Positions 50,195 through 61,800 of a DNA stretch of 64,000 nt are shown here, in pieces; position 1 is the first letter of the stretch, and every line of letters begins with the position of its first letter. Under the pieces are notes generated by a model that made no database searches, had not been told where the DNA came from, and saw only the letters and a program-made list of their open reading frames with translations. The position numbers were made by a program, and so were the translations under genes. Origin of the DNA: Amblyornis subalaris (taxonomy: Eukaryota; Chordata; Aves; Passeriformes; Ptilonorhynchidae); NCBI GenBank assembly GCA_018881555.1, contig JACAXG010000069.1:310001-374000 (forward strand), given 5' to 3'.

Positions 50195-53100
50195 AGTCAG
50201 TATTTTGCTCACCTGGTTGCTACCAAAGCAATACATCCTGGATAAAAAAAGTACTTCGGGAGAGGGATGAGAAAATAAGGAAATAATATGTCTTTCTCCT
50301 GACCTAGGTAAGTTTCCTAATCACAAACCATCTGGATTTGGAGAAAATGGTGAGAACTGATAACATAATTTCTTTCTTTTGTTATATTTCCAAGTCATAC
50401 TAACATAAGTTGTCCAAAACAGCTCCGGAAATCTTTGATGCCTTCATCAGGTTTTGAGAAAGGAAAATGTAATTCCTCTGCCATGGCCTTGCTCCATGTA
50501 GGGTAGGATCTGCCCTGCTCTGTTCTTCCAAGCCTGAGTAAACCGTGGGTGTGCACAGGGACAGAGATGTTAGTGTCTGAGAAGCTAATGTCAAGATGCT
50601 TGTCTGTGACAGCCTGGAGTGCCTTTGTATTTATCTGTTTTCAAGGTGACTCATTTTAGATTGTAAAATTAGATTCACATAACATTCTGCGTATGCCACC
50701 AAACTGTGAGGGCTTGCTCTTTACTCATTGAATATCATTTTAAAATTCGAATGGTCTACAGGTGAAAGGAGAAAGTAATTAGAGGGATGTCTACAGAACT
50801 GAGATTTTCAGTCTGTTTTAGGGGATGCATTTTAATGGAAGATTTGTAGGTAAATGCTTATCAAGATGTTTAACTTTGGACATTACTATTTCAAATAAAT
50901 ATTGCAGGCCTGGAGCTGTAACTAAACTCAGTTATATACAATATTATCTCTTTGCCGAAGTGTTTCAGTACAAGAAGGAATGGGTACATTTCTGCAGGAA
51001 GAATGAGGCTATAGTCCTATCTTCTTGCAAAGAGAAGAAGATTCATAATGGGAAAGTTACATTTAAGGAATTTCTATCATTCAGATGGACATTTACAGCC
51101 ATTTAATATGAATTTTCTATGTGAAAATCTCAAAATTTTTGATTAATTGGGCTCTGGTTCGTACAGACTATGCATAGTTTTTTCCAGAAGCTGTTAAAAT
51201 ATTCAGAAAAGAAAGTGCGCTTTGGCTTTAAATCCCAAAAGACTTATTAAAAAGGGTCTTCCTTTCCGCATCTCACAGACAATACAATGTATATACATAT
51301 ATATTACATTGGTTTATGCATACACTAGAGTCTATAAATGAGGTAATTTGCATACTAAGCCTCATTAAATGTCGATGATATTCTATTCCTCCGATGAAGA
51401 GGCAAAAAACCCCCCAGATAACATTTTTATTATTTATTCTAAACATAGGATTGTCAGGCAAAATGATGTAACCGAATAAAGGATTTCAGATCTGCTACGA
51501 ATTCGTAGGACTGTGTGCAGCTCACATACAGTTTTGACATCTTAGTTATCTGTTACTTGTTTTTCAACAATCTTTGCTTGCTTTAATTCAAAGGAGTGCT
51601 CAACTTTATGAATGAAGATATTTTAATACTACTGTGATGACAGTCATTGGCAAACAAGATATTTTTGTAATAATGTTTTCACTTTCAAGGGTTTCTGTCT
51701 CAACTAATTTTTTGATTCTTCGAGGTCTTTCTGTTTCACTAAGGATTTAGAAATGTTCAATAGCTGCATTGTTTCAAAAGAATGCAACCTGAACATTTTA
51801 TGCTTTTCCACGAAGGAAAATGAAGGGGAAAATGTTTCGAGAGACTGATACATTTCATTGCTAAAATGTCAAAATGCCTAGTTGTAACAATTTTTTGTCA
51901 GTAAAATATTGCTTATTTTTAATACTAATATCTTCTAGCATGTAAGAGCCATATCGCTTGACCTCTTCTAGTAGAGTTAGGCCCCTTTGACATCTAATTC
52001 AAAGAAAGAGTTGAAAACATTCCATTCCTAAAAGGTTGAAATGGAATTTTTCATCCCAGTTGTTAGTACTTGCTTTCTGATTTCTAATTTCTCTTAATTT
52101 CTCAGAATGTAAAAGGGAAACTGGCTGAATTTTGTGTAGCATTTGTGTTTATACGGCACTGTATTTTCAGAAGAAGAACTTTCCAGACGATGTTGCTCTG
52201 AGTGGCTCTGCGCATTGGATGTAACTCTTGTCTCTGGGCCAAACCATCTGTAATTCTTTTTCGGGTGAAAACCACGAGAATTTGGCATTCTTGGCTTTTT
52301 CAGGCTTGTCTGCTGTTGGTAGAATAGACTACTACTTGAAAGGTTGAGCCTGGTTAAGGAATAATTTTTGTGAAACCACAAAATTTTTTTTTTCAATAAT
52401 ATAAACCTGAGTGATAAAGGAGAGGCATGTCTCAAAATCTAGGAAAATTTTTATTTACTATCAGATCTATAATAGGCATTAACAAAGCCTAAAATAAGAG
52501 TTAGTTTGATAGATTAAAAAAAGTGTTCGGTTATGGATGGAAGTGGAGTTTCGTTCAATGGAAAATGGAGCAAAAGTTACCTACCATTCCAAATATTTTG
52601 TTTCATATGTAAAAGAATTGCGAAAAAGAATGCATTGTGCACTGACGAAATTTGCTAGGATAAAGAGTTTAAAAAACTGATAGGATTATTTTCAGATGGA
52701 CCTTTTAAAATTTAATAGACTTAAAGGTTTGGAGCTACTTTAAGTGGTGGATTAAATAAATGACAAAGAAATGGTGGGCACTTACAGACTGAAGGAGAAC
52801 ATACCTTTGTATGCTGTGTGATTTAGAAACATTGAAGAAGGTTATTAAAATTCTTTGGAAGTAAGTTTTAGAGCAATTAGAAATACAAATTTCATTTTGA
52901 GATATATAAAATACTTTATTTTGGCAGATATCTAGTAACACCTGCTATACTTAGAGCAGTTTCCATTAAAACTCTCTGTTTTCTCATCACTTTCCTAAAG
53001 GTGCAACCTTTGGGGTTGAATACTTGATCCTGTCTAAAAGATGCTTTTTCAATATCAACCGCTTTTTTTGTAACTACCAGCTTTTCCCCCACTTCCCTAA

Positions 53101-53880
53101 ATGCCTAGAGCAGGAGAAAACAGCAACAGTTTAGAGAAGGATTACAATTGTTTTCATTAAATATGGCCCTAGAAAGAGAAAGGGAAGATGGCATTAGTTA
53201 ATTAATGTTTCATTCTTCCTTCTCAGAGTTCTGCAGTGTTTTATCACTCAATGTTCTGGTATTTCAGCGTTAACATTGTATTCTGTACCCCTTTTCATAT
53301 ACAACCTCCTTAAATTGTGGTTACTAAAAGTGGACAGGTACTCCAGAATGTGATTTATAGAATTAAGACTAACCAATCAGCTCTTACTGTAATGATCATG
53401 CTAAGAATTCATCAAAAGAATATTTTTTTAAAGTTGCATCACAGTATAGGCCAACATGGGCCTTTCAATCTGATTGTGTTGAAGAATAATTTCTTCTCAG
53501 TTTTTGTGTATGTATTTGACTTTTCAACTGTAGTGTCTTGCCGTTTTGTTATCTGGTATATTTTTTACATTTCTGCACTCAGCTGAGATTTTCTGAATCC
53601 TAATATTGTCCAGTAAACTGCCTCGCTCTCTCTGTTCTTTTATTACATCTTTTAAATTGTTAATGAAAGTAATGATTACTTTCAGCCATTTGGCCATGCA
53701 GACCTCAACATGGCCTCACTCAGACCATTACTTTGACAGGTTCCTTCTCTGTTCTTTGAAATCAAATCTGGCATCCTAGAAGATAGTAATTAATAATACT
53801 GGAATAGTGCTGGTTAGTTGTTTACAAATTCTAGAGTAAACTTTATTTGACCTTACTAACTGATTACACCTAGAAGAAAC
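50195..53880. other. AT-rich noncoding stretch
   Basis: No gene or transposon is recognised. The longest frames are 113 codons minus (52094-52435) and 93 codons plus (50825-51106), both without motifs. Confidence 0.55.
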
Positions 53881-53881
53881 A

Positions 53882-53921
53882 CTTCTTTTTTCTTTTTTTC
53901 CTCCTCTTTTTTCCTTTTTCT
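53882..53921 (+). repeat. Pure 40-base polypyrimidine tract
   Basis: Forty consecutive C or T bases, mostly T. No AG with a paired donor follows closely, so a splicing role is not supported. On the minus strand it is a pure purine run. Confidence 0.9.
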
Positions 53922-54685
53922 ACTGTTCCTTCATGTAAAGTGCACTCAGGTCACACTAGGTGTTAAATATATAACTTGCTTTAGACATATCTGTTTAATC
54001 TGATGTTTATTAATACATACAGCAGGAGCAAAAGTATCTTATCTAGACAGATTCTCAATAAAGTATTATGTGAGATATACATGCATCTAAGTTTCCTTCA
54101 TAATCTTCTTTCACCATTGTGTTTCTACCATCTTTTCTCCCTTCAATTTTTGTTCTTTTTCACTTGCAAATCCTTTTACTTCTTTATCATTCTGATTTTT
54201 AAAATATTTTCTGCTTACCATTACTTAATAATTATGTTGGCTCTAGGTTTTATTTCCAATATTTGTGACTACTCCATTTTGGTTTTTAGGTTCTGTTAAT
54301 ACAACCATGATAATTTTTAAAATTCTGATTCTTATTCTTCCTGTATTTGAAAAAATTTTCTCCTAGCTAATTTTTAATATAGAGTCTTTCAATAAGACAC
54401 CATGTTTTACAGCCTGATTTCGATGAGATTTTTCCTATTGAATAACTGTTTGCTCAGATTAATGGTCTTACTATATTGCCTTTGGTTTTTTTTTTCTTAC
54501 TTTTTTTTTCTGAATTATGAACTTTAGTTTCATGCAAATTGCCTTCTGTCTTTAAGTCCTTATCAGTGCCCTGCATATTAGCTAGAACTGTATTTAAAAC
54601 AGCTGTTCATAAGTCCTTGAAAAATTGTTGTTTATATTCTTCCATGTGAAGGCTCATATATTGCAAAAGTTATGAAGTTTGGTGT
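53922..54685. other. AT-rich noncoding stretch
   Basis: Nothing recognised. The 98-codon Phe/Leu/Ile-rich plus frame at 54003-54299 reflects T-richness. Confidence 0.6.
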
Positions 54686-55172
54686 GTGAAGGTCTGGGTT
54701 CCACAGCTCCACAGAATTGACCTAGACATGCCAGAGAGAGGCCAGCAAGGGGCCAAAAAGATGATGAAGTGACTGGAGAACCTTTCCTATGAGGAAAGAC
54801 TGAGAGAGCTGGAACAGTTCAACCTGAAGAACAGCAGGCTCAGGGCAGACCTCATCCATGTATATAAACACCTGAAGCGAGGGTACAAAAAGTATGGAGC
54901 CAGGTTGTTTACAGTGGTGGCCAGCATAAGGATAAGAGCCAAGAAGCACGGAGTGAAACACAGGAGATTCCCTCTGAAAATCAGGAAACACTTTTTTCCA
55001 GTGAGGGTGACTAGAACAGGTTACCCAGAAAGGCTGTGAATTCTTCATCCATGGAGACATTCAGAGCCATCTGGACACAGACCTGGTCAGCTGGCTCTGA
55101 GTGACTCTGCTTGAGCAGGGTAGCTGGACCAGATGACCTCCAGACATCCCTCCCAATCTCAGTCATTTTCAG
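54686..55172 (+). mobile_element. CR1 LINE 3' part, sense
   Basis: Sense CR1 sequence covers the C-terminal end of ORF2 and the 3' UTR. It begins with an AGGTCTGGGT word and a GACCTAGACATG-like stretch, passes through TATGAGGAAAGACTGAGAGA (54789-54808) and an 'H-R-R-F-P-L-K-I-R-K-H-F-F-P-V-R-V' equivalent, and ends in TGGACCAGATGACCTCCAGA (55128-55147) before the terminal TCCCAATCTCAGTCATTTTC. The octamer tail is lost or degenerate. The minus-strand 112-codon frame (54722-55060) is an antisense shadow. The 3' UTR type matches the fragment at 58.7 kb and differs from those at 15 and 36 kb. Confidence 0.95.
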
Positions 55173-58100
55173 TTTAAAAAGCTCTATTTTAAAAGCAGAA
55201 TTTGAACACCAGAAGTATTTCTTAAGATCATACGTAAGTACTTAAGCTAAAACAAAATGGTGAACACTTTTTCATTTACTCAGAATATTCAGTGTTGCAC
55301 AGTAAATGGTCTCACATTTCTTAAGAAAAAATTAGAATGTGGTAATGAAACTAAGGACTGCATATAATGCGTCTATACTAGGAAGGTGACTAAAGGTTTC
55401 ATAGGAAAATTTTGGCATTTCTATTTTCTCAGTAATTGGCAAAACTACATTAGAAATTTTTTTAACATATTTAATATGTAGCAGAATTTATATTGAGAGA
55501 AAAGGTTAAAAAGGAGACATCAAAACCTTTAGATGACAGGAGAAAAGGAAATAAAAAGGCAACAAGGGATCAGGCATAGAAAAGTCAGAAAGTAAAGCCT
55601 TTGGGAGTAATTTCTTTGCACAATAACCATTAATGCACGTACTAAATTTCCAAGGTCAACAACAGAAGTTAGATGGGCAAGGAGCTGGGCAAGAAGTTCC
55701 AGGGAGACAATGCTGTCATTTTTGCTAGGAATGGCAAATATTTTCTCATATTTCATAGTGTTGTTCAAACCACATTCTTATTTTGAACCCGCTACTCTAC
55801 AAATGGGTCCTTTCCAACAGTAATAAAAATCAATATGAAGCCCATTAAAAATGCAGAATGTAGAAGATTAATGAATTAATAGCTATAGTATTTTATATAG
55901 CAAAGAGAGCTGTCCTACACAGAGGCACAGCAATTTTGTGTGAGGCCAGGTTGCACTTCATATCTCAAACAGATGAGGACAAATTCCATCTCCCTCTTTT
56001 CTCTCATTACTGTGAGACAGAAGGTTTTAGTATGGCTGTGCTGCCACTGCCTACAGGCCTCTAAAGGTAGGTGATTCTCTTCATTCTGGAATCAGGGCTT
56101 ACTCATATTATTTTTTACTTTGTATATTTTTATGAATAATTGTATTACAGTGTTATGTTGGAGCTAAAATGTAGTTGATGTTGGAGAACCCTTGTAAAAT
56201 TCACATTCAAACACAATCTCTTTCCCCAGAAGCTTATAGTTCAAACAGACCAGAAGAAGAGTGAAGTGACTTTCTCAAAATTATACATCAGATGAGACAC
56301 AAACTGGGAACAAGATTTTCTGCACTGGAGATGTCAAGATTTTTGTAGACAATTTGTCACTTTTGGGCTGGAGAATAAACTCCTAGACTGTACTACTAAA
56401 GGCTTCAGAGTCAGAGATTTTGTCACCATTAACGCAATTTTCTTCAAGCACAAGTGGTATTGGTCAAAAGTTTTTGCTGGACCGAGCTTTAAAATATCTC
56501 AGGCATGGAGAAAAAAGGTTGGAGGAGAAATAATTTAAATCAGAAAGGACTTATATGCAGTGGAGTGGGACATGAGCCACATTCAAAGTGAGTATATTCT
56601 TCCCGGGATGTGTAGGTGTAACTCCCTCGTGTATATTAAAAATGATCACTTACAAAATGATTTTAGATATATTAATGGACTTACTTCCAATCTATTTCTG
56701 CTTGTCAGATGTGTCACCTCACATCCTTAGAGTACAAGAATGGCAACACTCTCTTTGCTCTTGACAAGTGAACTAAAACGGAAATCAAAGTATTTCTATA
56801 CAGGCTTTTCAAAGGAATTTTCCATTTTAACTGAAACAGAAATAGGAACTTTCTGATATTCAGAGATATCTTCTGAGCTAGAGAATGTTCATAATCACAG
56901 ATAAAACCACAAAGTTTCTGATAAGGTCAAAATCTGTAAGTTGTGCTTTAATTGGTGTCATTTTTGTGGGTGGCAGGGGGAGATGGGTAGTGAAAACTTT
57001 TTGTTTGGTTCAATTGTATGCCATCTTGTACAAAAAAAAATCCTTTCTCTCTTTACGATTCTGTCCTGTCCCTATTTGTATAGTTAAAACACTGTAATTA
57101 ATTTTCCTGGAAGCCAAATTTATTCCTTTTCCCTCTTTCTAGTAAAACTGCTAGAAAAATAAGGTTGCAATCTGGAGCTATACCTAGTACTGCAACAGGT
57201 GTTGCATTAGTGAGTGAAAGATCTGTTCTTGCCTGACTCAAACTAGTAACAAAACACCCAAGAAAAGTGCCTGGTAGCCAAATAGGTTTTCCTCATTTAG
57301 CGACCGTAAAGTTGTTGCATAGCATCTCACTGGGCTACAGATTTTTAAAATTTCATGTTGCTATTGTACTTTTCTCATTATTTTGTTCAGTGTATCATCT
57401 AGTTGCTGGTGTTAGACTTTGCTTATGGACACTTGTGTTCACTCTATATCTACATAAATGATGTGAAATATTCTTCTTTGAAACAAGTGCATAACTCTTA
57501 TGTCTCTAATGCATTTTATTGTGGTTGAGTAGTACATACTTTCACACTTTATCAGAAAAAATATTATAATTATAATAATTATAATGATGAAACAGTATTT
57601 CAGAACATGTTGAACATATATTCTGCATGAATCTGCTACAAATCACATTTTCTTACTAATATATATTTTTATATTGTTGAATATTAATTCAAGTAACCGA
57701 GCATAATCATAAAGGTAGCAAAATAAGGCATGCAATTGATTTAAATGATTTACAACTACACAGGAAGAGATGGTCTGTACTCAAACCCCCTAGACTGAGG
57801 CAAAACACAAGCACCCAGGAATAAGTGTCCCTGTAAGCATCCCCACTTACAAAATGTGTGCAGAGGAATTTTTGTTTGTTTACTGTTTCAAATCATGGTT
57901 AGTGACCTACGCTTTAGTACACTGATGCCTGACCTGATATACTGTAATACAGTCAATATTTGAATTTTGAACTGCTGTGCTGTGGGCATCTGCTATGACA
58001 AGGTTTTCCTAGTTCAGAAGAGAGAGAAGACTATATGTAGTAAAGAGAAAAAACAGAATCCCTCCGCTTTATTTGTTCAAAAGGCAAAATAGTAATAAAT

Positions 58101-58640
58101 CACATCAGAGCATGGAATGCAATTTTAATATAATTACTTATTATTTTGTGAATTTGCAAAATGAATAAATAATGCTCATCTTGAAATAGTACACTATGAT
58201 TGTGGTCACAGAATGTGCTTGAAAAGACTAAGGGCTACGACCAAGAAGACTGAGGGGCTTCCAACTGTAACAGTTCAGAAATAGAAAAGTGATAACAAAA
58301 GTAGTTTTTAGAATCAAGAATGAAATATCTTTTTCTGAGAAAAAAGATCCAAAGCCACAGAATCATGTGTAAATTCTGAATGGTTTCAGCCTACACAGAA
58401 GTCCCAATTCCCAGCACATATTGATAAGCACATACACATTCACTCCATGGGTTCAATAATTTCAGCTAGGCTGCCTTAATGTGACTCAGAATTTCAACTT
58501 GATGTTTCATCTGTCTGGAACCTTGTTGACAGAGAAAATACAAATAATGAAAACTATAAAAATAGATAAATAAATGAGTTGCAATTTATACATTAAAGAA
58601 ATTTTTAGCATTCCAGAAATCATGAGTCACATATTCAATG
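55173..58640. other. AT-rich noncoding stretch
   Basis: Nothing recognised. An AT-only-like block (ATTATAATTATAATAATTATAAT words) lies at about 57560-57588. Frames are under 80 codons. Confidence 0.6.
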
Positions 58641-58647
58641 AGATTGT

Positions 58648-58663
58648 TACCGTGTACACGGTA
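58648..58663. repeat. Perfect 16-bp palindrome
   Basis: TACCGTGTACACGGTA is its own reverse complement and contains two CpGs in AT-rich surroundings. About one palindrome of this length is expected in 64 kb by chance, so the evidence for function is weak. Confidence 0.9.
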
Positions 58664-58719
58664 TATACTCATGGATTTGGAGGTAAAAGCTCTAGTCATC
58701 ATGAGCTTTGGTGGCATAA

Positions 58720-58865
58720 ATAGAATCACAGAATGGGTCAGGTTGGAAGGGCCACAGTGGGTCATCTGGTCCAACCTTCCGGCTCAAGCAGGGCTATCCT
58801 AGAACATATTGTACAGGATTGCATCTGGATGGTTCTTGTGTATCCCCAGAGAAAGACACTCACTC
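58720..58865 (-). mobile_element. CR1 LINE 3' UTR fragment, antisense
   Basis: The left edge reads TAGAATCACAGAATG (58721-58735), the reverse of the CR1 octamer tail. GGTTGGAAGGGCCAC, CATCTGGTCCAACC and GCTCAAGCAGGGC words follow, and then a diverged continuation to about 58865. Only 3' UTR is present, the typical result of strong 5' truncation. Its closest relative in the window is the copy at 54.7-55.2 kb, in the opposite orientation. Confidence 0.93.
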
Positions 58866-61800
58866 AGTTAGAAACTCAGTGATTACATTCTTTAGGAGAT
58901 TTGTGCAGTACTTCTGGGAATAGGTTATTTACTGTTGTGAAGAATACATACAATTGCAAAATGTTGTCCCTTTAAAACACGATATTCTTAACAAAAATGA
59001 GCAATTTGAATTTTTGACAATGTCTTATTTTATGTATAAAACACATGTTTCTGTAAGAACATATTTATCAATCTAGAAATGGACTAGTTATTCTGCTACT
59101 GGACTCTAGAGAAAATAACCACCAGAGTCCAATCATTGCAGTTTTAAATTTAAATGTCCCAGTCAGAGAATGTGTATATTGAAGAAGTGATTTCTAGTAG
59201 ATTAATGACTACTGTGTGTTATCCGAAGAAGACATGTTTGGTGGAGGAACCAAAGCAAATCAATGACTTTCTGGTCTTGCTAAGTCCTGGTCAGGCTGCT
59301 CCACCTTTTAAGGATGTCATTAATTGACATTAATTGCTCGTATGTGCAAGCAACCTGAACTGCAAATATGGCATAAATTAGAGAAGGGTATACTAGATAA
59401 CTTTTGTAAAAACTAAATTTTCTTGCATTATCATCAACATTCATCCAAAATATTTAATTAACTATCTTTTCTCACAGTCTAATTTCTTGGAAACAAACTT
59501 AAGGTGTTGAAATCAACCCTCGATTTCTCTTTCCAAAATCATAGTTTTAGCTCAGGGAAGAAACAACCACTGACAGAGAAGGGTTAGTTAAATAACACAC
59601 TACTATAATTTTTAATGGACTAAGGAATTAAGTAAACAAGTAAGCTAAACATTTGAAAGGAATTTGTATCCACAAGCAAAGGTTTGTTTTCATTCCTTCT
59701 TTGATAATATGATATAGAAATTACTCTGATGATCAGCTGATCATCACCATTCATATTTCATGACAATATATGAATCAAATAAAGACGATTGTAACTTTAT
59801 GTTTCCTAATTATCCCTTGTCATAAGTAACAAAGCAATATCCTTGATCATATACTGTCTGTAGCTAAGAATACTTAATATCTTTTTAATGAGCACGAGAC
59901 AAATAAGATTAATTTGAATAGACAATGTTCCAAACACCTTCAGACATGATGTTCTGGCACTTTCTTAAGTGCAGAAACAAGATTCAGAAAATAAAAGTCC
60001 ATGGAGAAACCTTATGAAAAGGCTGTTCCCTAAATTTCTAGATGGTATTCTGGAAAGCTGTAGGTCATTAAATACTTCAGGTCTTTTCCCTTTTTTAAAG
60101 ATTAAATATAGTCTCCAAGTTTGAATTTGGCTGGTCTTAGAACATTACAATCTTCTAACTTTTCTTTGGTAGAAATGCAGAACCAGAAAATGCAGCCATA
60201 ATTTTAAAAGAAATGACCCTGGATTGACTCTAGTTTAAATTCACTGCGTACGTGTAGCTATATACTGCCTCCAAGCTGCAGCAGCTTTTTTAGTGGTGTA
60301 CAGGAGAATCAAGTGTCCAGAGGTCCACTGACCTCTTCCAATTTATATTCTTTTTTCCTCCTCTAAAATGGTAAAGTGTGGTCTGTAAGTCACTTTTCAA
60401 AGATAAGCATGTGTGAATCTGACAGTATAATTTTGCCTTTAATAAACAGAATTTATAGTGTAAGCTGTTTCAGAAGCTGTGATAAACGAGATAATTGGAC
60501 ATTATTCCATATTGTAACACAGACGGCCAAAATTATACCATTTAAGACACTTAAGAGGATCTGTTTGACTTCTTAAAAATATACTTTTATAATAATGAAA
60601 TCCAAAGCTTATACTTTTCTTAACTGACAAAGGTATTTTGAGAAACCCATCAATTATAATTCTAAGTGTGTCTCTGTAAGCCAGTTTATATTGACAAGAA
60701 TACTGAAATAGAATTCAAAGCTTAACTTGACTTGTAATGGTATTGAGAATTCTCACATAAAACATAGCGCTATTCTTTGCTTACTGACACTTTTATGTCA
60801 AATGTATAAAAATCAATGTTCAACCATGTAATATTCAATATACTGCATATATATTATTCTGTGATATACAGGGGAAAGTCATAAACGAAACACAAAATAT
60901 TAATACAAACCTTTGCAAAGGCCTGTGAAATCTGATGTGTGTATGCAGTGCAAGAAAATGTACATTTTAAAATAAAAGTACAAACCTCTCTCTATTATAA
61001 GTCAAGATTAAGGAATACTCCCAGTTTTGCTATACTTTTACTTTCCTGGTATTTTAAAAGCCTGATGATCTAAGAGCACACACATTTACTTATCTTTCAA
61101 AGACATAATCACACTGTCATCCATTTCAGTACCACAAAAGATGGATAGCATAACATGGACTTAAAATGGGTTCATTAATTATCAAAAAGATAAGTGTTTC
61201 ATCAGGTATATACAGCAGATAATATTTATCTTTTCTCATAGAGAAAAAAGATTAAAGTAATTCTTACACACATACTGGAAAAGAAAAAGGCTGTACCACT
61301 GAAAGTTTCATAAAGTGACACTAGATAATACACTCTGCCACTAAAGACAACCTTACACAAACACAACCACAGATGCCTTCCATCACATTCAACTTTGGCA
61401 GTTAAATACCAGAATGAAACCATATAGTCCAACTTTAACTATTTCATAAACTTCCTTTTGTTTCTTAGCAATTATGCACACAGGGACTGCTTTTCGAAAG
61501 TTAGTGTTTCTGCTGCAGTATTTGATAACTACTTGATAGATATAGAGTAAATAATTTCACTAACTGTATAACACAATGATACATGAAAACAAATACCAGG
61601 ACTGCGACAGTCTCTGAAAGGAAATATCAAGTCCATCTAGGCATAATTAGTGAAACTGTTAGGTCAAGTAAAGAAATATTACTATAACTCTGTCAGAAAA
61701 GAAACTATGACAAAATAAAACAAAACTTGGGTTATTCTGACATAGCAAGGAGTTTGGTCTGAAACAAAATCAATAACAAACAAAAAAACCCTAACGAGAA

